DNA of 55,510 bases from Bacteriovorax stolpii. Lineage in GTDB: Bacteria; Bdellovibrionota; UBA1018. The stretch covers positions 1 to 55,510 of the forward strand of contig CAMAQA010000008.1 of assembly GCA_945860415.1 (NCBI GenBank). Direction: 5' to 3'. A program made the position numbers and the translations under genes. Below, one piece after another: positions 34,324 through 42,339 of the stretch (positions are counted from its first letter, which is position 1; each line of letters begins with the position of its first letter). The notes under the pieces were generated by a model, which was given only the letters and a program-made list of their open reading frames with translations, searched no databases and was not told the origin of the DNA.

Positions 34324-35719
34324 TGAACAGGGGATCTGCAATACGATGGAGGCGGCTCTGACCGCGGCCGGCCACGAAGTCCAGGTTGCCGACAGTGGCG
34401 AGATGGCGCTGTCGCTGATGCGACGCTTGAGTCCGGACATCCTGATCACGGATCTCCGCATGGACGGAATGAGTGGTCTCGACCTGCTTGGCAAGGCACG
34501 CGAGTACTTTCCGGGTGTGACTCCCGTCATCATGACGGCATATGGCACCATCGATACGGCGATCAGTGCGATGAAGGGCGGAGCCTACGACTACCTCGTC
34601 AAGCCGTTTACTCCCGAGCAGCTCGAGCATCTCGTGGAGAGGATCGAGGAGTTTCGGAAGCTTCGCGCCGAGAATGCCCGGCTGCGTGACACGGTCGAGG
34701 TGCTTTCGGAGCCCTCCACCATCACGACCCGAAATCCGCGGATGCAGAAGGTCCTGGACATGGCTCGGAAGGTGGCCGCGACGGATTCGACCATCCTGAT
34801 CACCGGAGAGAGCGGCACTGGAAAAACGCTGCTCGCGAAGACGACCCACGACGCAAGCCAGCGCGCCAAGGGCCCATTTGCAGTCGTCAACTGCGCAACC
34901 TTGTCGGAGAACCTGCTGGAATCCGAGCTCTTCGGCCATGTTCGGGGCTCATTCACCGGTGCCGTCAAGGACAAGGCCGGGCGCCTGCAGCTCGCCGATA
35001 CCGGTACCGTCTTCCTCGACGAAATCGGAGAGATTTCTCCGGCGCTCCAGACCAAGCTGCTGAGATTCCTCCAGGAGCGCGAGTTCGAGCGCGTAGGCGA
35101 CACCAAGACCATTCGCGTTGATGTGCGAATCATTGCCGCCACGAACAAGGACCTGGAGCGCGAGGTCCAGGAAGGTCGATTCCGCGAAGACCTGTACTTT
35201 CGGCTGAACGTCATCGATCTTCACATGCCTTCGCTGAGGCAGCGTCCCGAAGATATCCCGGCGCTTGCCGAGGGACTCCTGCAGAGGGCCTTTGCAGCCG
35301 CAAATCGCCCGCTGCGCCCGCTGAGCGCGGAGGCGATCCGGGCCATCAACAGCTATCCCTGGCCAGGAAATATCCGCGAGCTCAAGAATGCCCTCGAGCG
35401 CGCCGCAATCCTCTGTTCCACCGACCAGGTGACCCTCGATGACCTGCCGGATCGCATCGTCGAAAAGACCATGGACAAGGCCGCAGATCGCACGAATTCA
35501 GGACTGTCCGGTGCGACCCCATTGCTTTCTGCAGCACCCCTGGCTTCTGTCGGCGGCCATGCGGATCTCTCCGCCGCCGAGGTGAGCCTCGAAGAGCTCG
35601 AGCGTCGGCACATCGAGGGCGTCCTGGCCTCGTCCGAAACTCTCGAAGAGGCAGCAAGCATCCTCGGAATCAACTTGAGCACGCTTTGGCGCAAGCGGCG
35701 GAGGTACGGCCTGGAATAG
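34298..35719 (+). CDS. NtrC-type sigma54-dependent response regulator
   Basis: This 473-residue activator has a receiver domain (Asp52 in LITDLRMDGMSG), a central AAA+ domain with Walker A GESGTGKT and the arginine-finger region, and a C-terminal Fis-type helix-turn-helix (LEEAASILGINLSTLWRKRR). The sigma54-contacting loop reads GSFTGA (217-222) instead of GAFTGA, a mild variant. GGGAGG before the ATG at 34298 sets the start inside the kinase gene. It should activate a sigma54 promoter, and a near-consensus one lies 9 bp after its stop. It pairs with the upstream degenerate kinase. Confidence 0.93.
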   Translation: MAKLLVVDDEQGICNTMEAALTAAGHEVQVADSGEMALSLMRRLSPDILITDLRMDGMSGLDLLGKAREYFPGVTPVIMTAYGTIDTAISAMKGGAYDYLVKPFTPEQLEHLVERIEEFRKLRAENARLRDTVEVLSEPSTITTRNPRMQKVLDMARKVAATDSTILITGESGTGKTLLAKTTHDASQRAKGPFAVVNCATLSENLLESELFGHVRGSFTGAVKDKAGRLQLADTGTVFLDEIGEISPALQTKLLRFLQEREFERVGDTKTIRVDVRIIAATNKDLEREVQEGRFREDLYFRLNVIDLHMPSLRQRPEDIPALAEGLLQRAFAAANRPLRPLSAEAIRAINSYPWPGNIRELKNALERAAILCSTDQVTLDDLPDRIVEKTMDKAADRTNSGLSGATPLLSAAPLASVGGHADLSAAEVSLEELERRHIEGVLASSETLEEAASILGINLSTLWRKRRRYGLE

Positions 35720-35727
35720 CCGCCTGC

Positions 35728-35743
35728 TGGCACCTGCGTTGCA
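35728..35743 (+). promoter_or_regulatory. Sigma54 (RpoN) promoter
   Basis: CTGGCACC-TGCG-TTGCA fits the -24/-12 consensus TGGCAC-N5-TTGCW with exact spacing. It starts 9 bp after the NtrC-type gene and about 54 bp before the next start codon. Transcription would begin near 35754 and cover the genes at 35797-38139. No enhancer site was identified; it could lie inside the regulator gene. Confidence 0.75.
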
Positions 35744-35796
35744 ACCCTCCGCTGCCGACCGGCTCATGCCGGAAAGTTCAACCTGAGGGGGTATGC

Positions 35797-36387
35797 ATGA
35801 AGAAGTTCTCGAATGATGGGTACTGGGCAGTTTCAGTGTTTGCGGCAGTTGCGCTCGGCTCGCTTCTGGCGGTCGCGGGTGAGGATCCTCGTCCTGAGCC
35901 GGCTCCGGCCGGCGGCACTGCTCCGCAGGCTCCGTCGGTGCTGATGGTCAGCCTCGAAAAGTTCAAGCAGCAGTGCGCCGATCCGAGCAAGAGCGAGATC
36001 CAGCGTGCTCCGCAGGACATCAAGCTGGTCTGCAGGAACCACGAAGTCACCTGGCTTGCAGCAGCACCGGGCGAAGTGCCACTGAAGTCCGTGCGCACGG
36101 TTTCCACGGCCGTGATTTCGGACAAGTTCCGCGTCGCGGAAGTGTCGAAGAACGTCGATGTGGTCCAGGCCGCCGGATCCTGTCAGCGCTTCCAGGAAGT
36201 GATCGAACAGTATGCCGTCGAAGTTCCGGTGACCTGTGAGCAGGTTCTTCACGACAAGGTTCAGGCCGAGGACCTCTGCCAGAACGCCATCGACGAGTCC
36301 AAGGACAAGAACGAGTCCGCAGTCCAGGTGGCCGCCACCGGTCGTTTCATCGACACCTGCGCCCATCTTTCCATCGTCCAGAAGTGA
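35797..36387 (+). CDS. Exported protein of unknown function in a sigma54-controlled operon
   Basis: This 196-residue protein has a signal peptide or anchor (YWAVSVFAAVALGSLLAVAG), a Pro/Ala-rich stretch (DPRPEPAPAGGTAPQAP) and a globular part with six cysteines that could form three disulfides. No family is recognised. GAGGGGG upstream of the ATG at 35797 sets the start. The sigma54 promoter at 35728-35743 lies directly upstream, and the transglutaminase-like lipoprotein gene begins 7 bp after its stop, so the two are likely expressed together. Confidence 0.75.
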   Translation: MKKFSNDGYWAVSVFAAVALGSLLAVAGEDPRPEPAPAGGTAPQAPSVLMVSLEKFKQQCADPSKSEIQRAPQDIKLVCRNHEVTWLAAAPGEVPLKSVRTVSTAVISDKFRVAEVSKNVDVVQAAGSCQRFQEVIEQYAVEVPVTCEQVLHDKVQAEDLCQNAIDESKDKNESAVQVAATGRFIDTCAHLSIVQK

Positions 36388-36394
36388 TCTGACG

Positions 36395-37366
36395 ATGGAC
36401 TTCCCCGGCAGGAGCCTCGCGGCGAGATGGACAATTCCCGTCCTCATGACGGCTTGTCTTTTTTCGTGCGGGGCTCCTCCCTCCACCAACGCTCTCCGGC
36501 CCTATCCACGCGAGCTGGGCTCCTTCAGCATGAGTCATGGCCCGGCAATCATCCAGGAGGGCGAGTTCTCGGGGCAGGCCGTGATCAGGCCCTGGTCGGG
36601 ATACTGGCACCCGCTGTCGCGAATCGATGCCCGCTCCGCACTGGAAAAATATGATCGACTCTCCGGCAGGGCGGCGCTGGCGCGCGAAGAGCTGAGGATC
36701 ACGACCGAAAGCCGGCCCTTCCAGCCCTGGGAGGGGCGCTGTGACGCCTGGGCATTCGCGTCGATCCTGCAGCCGGAGCCGCTCGTTCCGAAGGTGGTCG
36801 AGGTGGATGGCCGCCGCGAGGTTTTTTCAGTCGCGGAACAGAAAGCCCTCTGGATTTATGCGCATGAAGTGGTGGACCCGTCGATTCGAGGAACCGTCGG
36901 AGAGAGAAACGACGGCAACGGTGGCGGTGCGTTCGAGGATATCTCACCCGCCGAGTTTCATCGCGTCCTGCAGGTGATGCTCCAGGGCCGTCGCGTGCCC
37001 TTCATCATGGATCGCGATCCGCGTCCTCCCGTGTGGAATACTCCGGTGGACGGTGCCCGCTGGACGATTCGCCGCGATCCGGTGCGTGCGGATCTCTTCC
37101 ATGTTCGCGCATGGATTTACGCAGTCTTTCCGTACGATGATGATCGCGATTCTGCGGAGCGCCTCGCGCCCGTGCTGGAGTACCAGTATGTGCTCGAGGC
37201 CCATCCTGTTCCGGACGGTTACGAGGTTCATGGTTCAAAATGGAGCGGAAGGAGCGTGCGCGACCATCCGGACTTCGTGACCTGGATCGATCCATTAGCC
37301 GCCTCGCCGGTTCGCAGCCTGAACGTCGACCTGGACACCGACTGGCTCCGCGCCCGGCTTCAGTAG
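36395..37366 (+). CDS. Transglutaminase-elicitor-like lipoprotein
   Basis: This 323-residue protein has a lipoprotein-type signal (VLMTACLFSCGAPPS; Cys21 or Cys25). Its catalytic region resembles the transglutaminase elicitor (GP42-type) family. WEGRCDAWAFASILQPEP (Cys116) matches the family's Trp-x-Gly-x-Cys-x-x-Trp-Ala block, followed by AEQKALWIYAHEV, the segment FHRVLQVMLQGRRVPFIMD and VWNTPVDGARWTI. Such proteins can cross-link glutamine and lysine side chains. This is motif recognition, not a database match. It is the second gene of the putative sigma54 operon. Confidence 0.72.
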   Translation: MDFPGRSLAARWTIPVLMTACLFSCGAPPSTNALRPYPRELGSFSMSHGPAIIQEGEFSGQAVIRPWSGYWHPLSRIDARSALEKYDRLSGRAALAREELRITTESRPFQPWEGRCDAWAFASILQPEPLVPKVVEVDGRREVFSVAEQKALWIYAHEVVDPSIRGTVGERNDGNGGGAFEDISPAEFHRVLQVMLQGRRVPFIMDRDPRPPVWNTPVDGARWTIRRDPVRADLFHVRAWIYAVFPYDDDRDSAERLAPVLEYQYVLEAHPVPDGYEVHGSKWSGRSVRDHPDFVTWIDPLAASPVRSLNVDLDTDWLRARLQ

Positions 37367-37404
37367 CTCTTGAGTGAAGTCGCGCGCCGTGGTGTTCTTT
37401 GGCG

Positions 37405-38139
37405 ATGCGCACCGTGGATTTTCTACTTCGCTACACCCTGTCACTCGCATGGCTTCTGGTGATGTCCGTGGTCGGAGTGCTGCTGATTCCGGTGATGTTC
37501 GGAAACCTGGATTTCAATCGAACCCTCGCCCGTTTCGGAACCTGGGGCCTTCGCAGGATCACGCGAGTTCGGATCGAACTGGAGGGCGCCTCGTCGCTCG
37601 AAAGCCTGCAGCCTTGCATTTATATCGTCAACCATCAGGACAACTTCGATGTGCACATCTTCGGCTCGATTTTTCCGCGACGGACCATCGTGATCGGAAA
37701 GCGCGAGCTGGCGTGGGTTCCATTCTTCAACCTGTTCTATCTTGCGGCAGGAAACATCTTCATTGATCGCAAGCGCCATCGCCGCGCAGTCGAAGGAATC
37801 AGCGATGCGGGAAGGAAGATCCGCGAGAAGGGCGTGAGCGTGATGATCTTTCCGGAGGGCACGAGAAACAAATCCGGCAAGGGACTGCTTCCGTTCAAAA
37901 AAGGCGCCTTCCACATGGCCATCGAGGCGGGACTTCCGCTGGTTCCGCTGGTGGCGTCACCCGTGGGCCGAGTGCTCGATTATCGCCAACGGCGACTCAC
38001 TCCTGGCGTGATCCGGGTCCGCGCACTGGAGCCCATTCCCACACGTGGCCTGACCTCGGCTGATGTGGGCCGGATTTCCGAAGAGAGCCGATCGAGGATG
38101 CTGGCAGCCCTCGATGAGCTCTCGCGCGATCCGTACTAA
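37405..38139 (+). CDS. plsC: 1-acyl-sn-glycerol-3-phosphate acyltransferase
   Basis: This 244-residue membrane protein has an N-terminal hydrophobic helix (SLAWLLVMSVVGVLLIPVMF) and the four acyltransferase blocks: NHQDNFD (His-x4-Asp), GKRELAWVPFFNLFY, FPEGTR and a proline-containing block IEAGLPLVPLVASPV. It adds the second acyl chain to lysophosphatidic acid in phospholipid synthesis. The ATG at 37405 is preferred over a TTG two codons upstream; the ribosome site is weak. It follows the transglutaminase-like gene by 38 bp, so it may be in the same sigma54-driven transcript. It overlaps the convergent gene by 4 bp. Confidence 0.9.
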   Translation: MRTVDFLLRYTLSLAWLLVMSVVGVLLIPVMFGNLDFNRTLARFGTWGLRRITRVRIELEGASSLESLQPCIYIVNHQDNFDVHIFGSIFPRRTIVIGKRELAWVPFFNLFYLAAGNIFIDRKRHRRAVEGISDAGRKIREKGVSVMIFPEGTRNKSGKGLLPFKKGAFHMAIEAGLPLVPLVASPVGRVLDYRQRRLTPGVIRVRALEPIPTRGLTSADVGRISEESRSRMLAALDELSRDPY

Positions 38140-38948
38140 TCGTTCCACCACTCCGAGCCTTCCTGCTTGCCCTTTTGGTCGGGTCGGTGCTGCCCGCGAT
38201 CGTGTTCCTTCTTGGGCTCATGCGTGCGAGTCGGTCGCGGAGTCGGGTGTGGGGTGGGGTAGACCGTAGGGCGAGGGTGCGGCCAACGATTGCCCGGGCT
38301 GCCATCCTCCTGGTCATCGCGATGGTCGCGGTCATGACGGTCCTCTCGATCACGACGATCCTCGGGGTCTCGGGTGCTTTCGTAGTCGTTTTGCCCATCC
38401 AGGAATAGGCCGGACTCGTCCCAGAAGGAACCACGTGCGGGGCAGCCCTCGAGCTTGGCCTTTTGAGCCACTTCGGACAGCGCCACGAGGAGATCGGCAG
38501 CGGCGGTGAGGTCGGCGGAGCGGGTGCAGAATTTTCCACCGCTGGAAGTGAGCAGCTCGCGGATCTGGCGGTCGCGCAGGGTGAGAGCCACCGGTTGATA
38601 CAGGTCGGCAGCTCCAGCCGGCCGCGGAGCGCAGGAGGGCTGCTCGAGCCAGTTCTGCTGCAGCATCCTGTTCACGGCCTGGGCCACTCGGTTCCAGAGC
38701 TCCAGGTCGAGCGCACCGCTCTCACGCCGGTAGCAGGCATTCGGCACGGTCGTGAAATGACCATTACTGGAAACCACGGTCCTCGCGCCCGAGATGACCA
38801 GCGTCATCGAGCTCCAGGATTCCGCCGGGATGAACTCCGGATCGGGTGTTGCCTGGGTGTAGCCTCGTGGCTCCATGGTGCACGCTACGGCGGAGAAGGC
38901 CAACAGGGCGGATGACAGGACGCGATTCAGTGGGCGATGAAACGACAC
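38136..38948 (-). CDS. Predicted lipoprotein with charged Asp/Arg/His-rich C-terminus
   Basis: This 270-residue protein starts at a GTG (38948) with AAGGAG seven bases upstream, followed by a signal peptide and lipobox SAVAC. The middle (about 35-175) is globular with four cysteines. The C-terminal about 90 residues are low complexity: DRRDREDRHDRDHRDDQED, then a Pro/Thr/His stretch (HPRPTVYPTPHPTPRPT), then Lys/Glu-rich. No family recognised. The acidic/basic tail could bind metal or polymers. The ribosome site lies inside a strong hairpin (38949-38992). It follows another lipoprotein gene by 70 bp. Confidence 0.75.
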   Translation of the reverse strand: MSFHRPLNRVLSSALLAFSAVACTMEPRGYTQATPDPEFIPAESWSSMTLVISGARTVVSSNGHFTTVPNACYRRESGALDLELWNRVAQAVNRMLQQNWLEQPSCAPRPAGAADLYQPVALTLRDRQIRELLTSSGGKFCTRSADLTAAADLLVALSEVAQKAKLEGCPARGSFWDESGLFLDGQNDYESTRDPEDRRDREDRHDRDHRDDQEDGSPGNRWPHPRPTVYPTPHPTPRPTRTHEPKKEHDRGQHRPDQKGKQEGSEWWND

Positions 38949-38992
38949 GGGGTTGCTCCTTCGGAAAAGTTGATTCCGAAGAGAGCAACCCC
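38949..38992 (-). promoter_or_regulatory. Hairpin sequestering the ribosome site of the lipoprotein gene
   Basis: In the minus-strand transcript GGGGTTGCTC plus TTCGGAA pairs with TTCCGAA and GGAGCAACCCC around a TCAACTT loop, directly before the GTG start. The 3' arm contains the ribosome site AAGGAG, so folding would hide it. There is no T-run after it, which argues against a simple terminator for the upstream gene. Confidence 0.65.
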
Positions 38993-39018
38993 GATGCCAC
39001 TGCTGATGATGCGATGAT

Positions 39019-39930
39019 TTAACGCAGGATCCTTCCGGCGACGCACTTGTTCTGGACGCATCGTGCTGGATGACGGTGGTTCTGGAATCCCACATCTTCC
39101 TGGGTCGTGCAGGTGAGCTCGCCAATTTCCTCGGCACAGGCCTGCTTCGCGGTTTCACGAGCCAGCAGGAGAGCCTTGCGTCCGGACTTCAGCAGCTCGG
39201 GGTTCGCGGCAGTCACGCGAGGAAGCACGGAGCAGCTCTTGAGCGACACGAACTGGACTTCACCCGGTGCAATCGCCGAATACTGGGCGTCCACATGTGA
39301 ACAGTCCTCGTTGGTCTGGCAGGAGAGCAGCGACTCGTGTGCTGCTGCCAGCGCATCGGTGGAGGCGAGGCACTCGCTCGGAAAACGACGAGGGTAGTGG
39401 GCCCTGCCGAGACGCACCAGGGTTTTCGTGAACTGCTCCAGCGCAGCCTGTTCGGCAGGACCGCAGATCTGGCCGCCATCGACTCGGATCAGCGCCGCCT
39501 CACGTTCGTTTTGCAGGATCGAGATGCGGGCATTGACGCCGGCGAGTTCGGAAGAGGGGGCGAGGGTCACGCATTTTTCCGTGGCCGTGAAGCCCGACTT
39601 GAGCCAGTCCTTCCAGGCGTTCTGAAGCAGTTCTCGCTCGTCGCCTGCCAGCGTGCGCTTGTGGACCTGTCCATTGGGCGCAGGGCCGATCTCGAGATTT
39701 CCTGCCAGCTGAAAATGGACGCCATGTTCCGCAAACGGCAACGACGCGGCGTCGTCGGTGGTCGGAGCGGCTCCGGCGAGCCGAAAGCTGAACTCGCGGG
39801 GTACGCTGGGCTGCGATTCGGTCTTGACCGGATCCTGGGCCGGCGAACAGGCACTGGCCAGGGCCAGCAGGGCGCCCGCGGTGACGGGCAGGAGCAAGGC
39901 GTGATTTCTACAGCTCGGAATGGATCTCAT
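39019..39930 (-). CDS. Predicted lipoprotein of unknown function, cysteine-containing
   Basis: This 303-residue protein has a signal peptide with lipobox LASAC, an N-terminal half with FSFRLAGAAPTTDDAASLPF, and a C-terminal half with paired cysteines (LLSCQTNEDCSHVD, QACAEEIGELTCTTQED, RCVQNKCVAG) suggesting disulfides. I do not recognise the family, although NEDCSHVDAQYSAIAPG resembles motifs in lipoproteins from delta-proteobacteria. AAGGAG seven bases before the ATG at 39930 sets the start; the longer open frame upstream is not supported. It is the first of two lipoprotein genes on the minus strand. Confidence 0.78.
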   Translation of the reverse strand: MRSIPSCRNHALLLPVTAGALLALASACSPAQDPVKTESQPSVPREFSFRLAGAAPTTDDAASLPFAEHGVHFQLAGNLEIGPAPNGQVHKRTLAGDERELLQNAWKDWLKSGFTATEKCVTLAPSSELAGVNARISILQNEREAALIRVDGGQICGPAEQAALEQFTKTLVRLGRAHYPRRFPSECLASTDALAAAHESLLSCQTNEDCSHVDAQYSAIAPGEVQFVSLKSCSVLPRVTAANPELLKSGRKALLLARETAKQACAEEIGELTCTTQEDVGFQNHRHPARCVQNKCVAGRILR

Positions 39931-40171
39931 GAGGTTCTCCTTCTCTGATTGAACTTGGACAGCGAGCGGCACTGTCGCGGACGGCATAGCAACGGCTGTG
40001 CTCGCGCAAAAAAGGCGGCGGACCCGACAGAGAGGGGCCTCAGGGGCAAGCGAGGGCCGATGAGGTGGCGGAGGTTCGTCGGAATCGCGGATCCTGCAAC
40101 ACTCGACCGTGCAGATTGCCTCGGCCAAGGGTGCCTTGAAAGCGCGGGGCGAGTGTGACAATCATCGGCCC

Positions 40172-40435
40172 ATGTCGATCTGGACGATTCTCAGCTGGGT
40201 AGGTGTGGCCATCTTGACCGCGGTCAACGTGTTCGTGTTCCTGAAGCTCAAGCAGGCGGCCGAGCAGATGATGCAGGTGGCTTTTCCTGGCGCGAAGAAC
40301 ATGCAGGAAGCCATGGCTCGGATGCAGGCCCAGATGGGTGGCATGCGCGGCGGTCGTCCCGGTGCGGGCGGCGGCAAGGACGCGCAGCTCCGCCAGGCCA
40401 TGGAAATGCTCCAGAACATGAACCGCAAGCGCTGA
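40172..40435 (+). CDS. Small membrane protein, Met/Gly-rich
   Basis: This 87-residue protein has one N-terminal transmembrane helix (ILSWVGVAILTAVNVFVFL). A cytoplasmic Met/Gln/Gly-rich tail follows (MQEAMARMQAQMGGMRGG, GAGGGKDAQLRQAMEMLQNM). No family is recognised. The start is set by the helix, and no strong ribosome site is visible. Codon use fits the neighbours, so I consider it real. Confidence 0.6.
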   Translation: MSIWTILSWVGVAILTAVNVFVFLKLKQAAEQMMQVAFPGAKNMQEAMARMQAQMGGMRGGRPGAGGGKDAQLRQAMEMLQNMNRKR

Positions 40436-40513
40436 GCGCTTTTCAGCGGGACCGGTAAGCTCCGACGTGGAAGTTGCGAGAAATCGCAAAAAGTTGGGGA
40501 TTTGAAGATCGAA

Positions 40514-40592
40514 GCATAGCGGCGTAGCCTCTCGGTGAATCCAACCACCCGAACACTGCCCTTGCACGGGCAGTGAGGAGACGCCGCTATGC
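40514..40592. repeat. Large imperfect cruciform before transposase remnant
   Basis: A 12-bp perfect outer inverted repeat (GCATAGCGGCGT, 40514-40525, with ACGCCGCTATGC, 40581-40592) encloses a second perfect hairpin (CACTGCCC/GGGCAGTG, 40554-40575). The structure ends at the ATG of the transposase remnant and may be an insertion-sequence end or an attachment-like structure. Confidence 0.55.
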
Positions 40593-40788
40593 TGAACTGG
40601 TTTCCGCAATTCCGTCCTTTGTCCGCGAGGAATTTCGCCTGACCCTGGGATGACATCCCCCGTAAGGGTGCCAGGCGCATGCTGGTCGAGGCCGGTAAGC
40701 GCCTGGTCGTTCGCCATGGCAAGGCGAATCCCCGGCGCCTCACGCTCGGAGCAGGAACGGTGGAGCTTCAAGCCCCCGACCGGCGTGG
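40589..40788 (+). pseudogene. Remnant of an IS256-type (mutator family) transposase
   Basis: One reading frame gives MLNWFPQFRPLSARNFA, a stop (TGA), then PWDDIPRKGARRMLVEAGKR and LVVRHGKANPRRLTLGAGTV, ending ELQAP. The pattern WDxIPRxGARRML ... RLVVRxGxxxPRxxTxGAGTVEVxAPR is the N-terminal part of mutator-type transposases. The usual spacer between MLVEA and the RLVVRHG block is deleted, the frame has an internal stop, and the catalytic DDE part is absent. It is joined directly to the group II intron fragment at 40789. Confidence 0.65.
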
Positions 40789-41109
40789 TGACCATGAAGA
40801 ACCTGCTGAAGGCACGCCTCGCACCGTTCGGACTGACGATCGCCGACGAAAAGACTCATCACACCAACAGGGGGGCACGTGAAAACGATGGCACCGATGC
40901 ACGTCGTAGGATGACGTTTCTTGGGTTCACGATCTATCGATCCAAGAACCGAAATCAGACGGCTGAAAATCGCTTCGGGCGAGCGAAAGCCGCCATGAAG
41001 GCGTACCCACGGCTGTAATCAGACTGTTTCCGAAGAGCGTAGTGCGGGAAATCCGCACGCACCGTTCTGTAGTGGGGCCGCCTCGGGTAACTGGGGCGGC
41101 CTACCCAAT
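40789..41109 (+). mobile_element. Group II intron fragment, copy 1 (3' end of reverse transcriptase gene plus RNA domains V-VI)
   Basis: This 321-bp module encodes the end of an intron reverse transcriptase: MKNLLKARLAPFGLTIADEK then RRRMTFLGFTIYRSKNRN, ending at TAA near 41019. An RNA domain V hairpin follows at 41034-41068 (AGAGCGTAGTGCGGG, loop GAAA, CCGCACGCACCGTTCT), then a domain VI-like stem ending GGCGGCCTACCC. The catalytic YADD part and domains I-IV are missing, so it cannot move by itself. It matches copy 2 (43566-43886) with only about nine differences by eye. Confidence 0.8.
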
Positions 41110-41150
41110 CTCAACCCCGTTCCTGGAGCCGGCGGGGCCCCGGACTGCTG

Positions 41151-42338
41151 TCAGGCGGTTTTCCTAACGGGAAGAGCGCCCGCGGCCGCCAGGGTGAAGT
41201 AAAAGATACTCCCCTCGCCCTCCTTGCTGCTCAGTCCAATTTTTCCGCCATGGGCTTCGACGACGCTTTTGGCGATGTACAGGCCCAGTCCGACCCCAAG
41301 GTATTGGTTGTGCTTGGCCTGCCAGAACCGCTCAAACACGTGCGCCAACTGATCCGCTGGAATGCCACATCCGCTGTCCTTGACCTGAAAACGGACCCGA
41401 TCTTCGGTCCGATCCACATCAATGCGAATGGTCCCACCGTCGCCAGTGAACTTGACGGCATTCGCGAGCAGATTGGGTAACACTTGGAAGATCCAGTCCC
41501 TGTCACACCACACGGCCACAACGTCCGGCGAGACTCCATGTTCCAGGTGAATCGACTTCTTCGCCGCAATCGGTCCAAAGACTGCCACAACTTCGGTGAT
41601 CAGCTCAGGAACATCCACCGCCGCCTGTCGCATGATGAAACGATCCGACTCGATCTTGGTCACATCAAGAAGATCAGAAACAATATGTCCCATCCTTAGG
41701 GTGGCGCTGCGAATCTGCTCGATCAACCTCTCCGTCTGGCCCTGACCATCGTGGGACAAAGTCCTTTTCAAGAGATCCAGGCTGGTGGTGATGATGGTGA
41801 GCGGATTCTTGATCTCATGCGACACTACGGCAACCAGCTCTTCGCGCGCCTTGAGCGCCTGATCGCGCTCCTGTTCCAGCTTCATGCGCTCAGTAAAGTC
41901 CTCGAAGGCCACCAGGATCAAGGGCTCCCTGTTCGGGGTTTCATCGCCCTTGATCTGGCGCGCATTGAGCAAGAGCGTCTTTCTTCCGATCCGCGGAAAG
42001 TCCTGGGTAACCTCATAATTATCGAAGCTCATGCGGGCAGGCAGGACCTTTTCCAGGAGTTCTCGAAGCCGCGGAATATCCCACTGCCGATCGCCTAGGT
42101 CATAGATCCATTCGCCCTCGGTCTCCGCCGGATCGACCTTGAAGAATTCATAAAAGGCTCGATTGGCGGAACTGACGCGCAGTTCACTATTCAGAACGAC
42201 CAAAGGCTCGCGAGTGGTATCGATGATGTTCTGCGCATAAAGAGAATATCGCCTTCCGCGGTCCAGAAACGCCTCCTTCGGCTGATCGGATCGATCGGAA
42301 TCATCTCTTTTTCCATGCGGCAATGGCTTCCTGCCCAT
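41151..42338 (-). CDS. PAS-domain histidine kinase
   Basis: This 395-residue cytosolic kinase has a PAS domain (about 35-150, including VVLNSELRVSSANRAFYEFF) and a HisKA domain with the phospho-acceptor in LVAVVSHEIKNPLTIITTS. The ATPase domain is intact: N-box NLLANAVKFTGDGG, G1 KDSGCGIP, G2 VGLGLYIAKSVVEAHGG. No membrane segment is visible. GGAGGAG eight bases before the ATG at 42338 sets the start, next to the stop of the response regulator gene. The pair forms an operon between two group II intron fragments and may be imported. Confidence 0.92.
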   Translation of the reverse strand: MGRKPLPHGKRDDSDRSDQPKEAFLDRGRRYSLYAQNIIDTTREPLVVLNSELRVSSANRAFYEFFKVDPAETEGEWIYDLGDRQWDIPRLRELLEKVLPARMSFDNYEVTQDFPRIGRKTLLLNARQIKGDETPNREPLILVAFEDFTERMKLEQERDQALKAREELVAVVSHEIKNPLTIITTSLDLLKRTLSHDGQGQTERLIEQIRSATLRMGHIVSDLLDVTKIESDRFIMRQAAVDVPELITEVVAVFGPIAAKKSIHLEHGVSPDVVAVWCDRDWIFQVLPNLLANAVKFTGDGGTIRIDVDRTEDRVRFQVKDSGCGIPADQLAHVFERFWQAKHNQYLGVGLGLYIAKSVVEAHGGKIGLSSKEGEGSIFYFTLAAAGALPVRKTA

Positions 42339-42339
42339 A

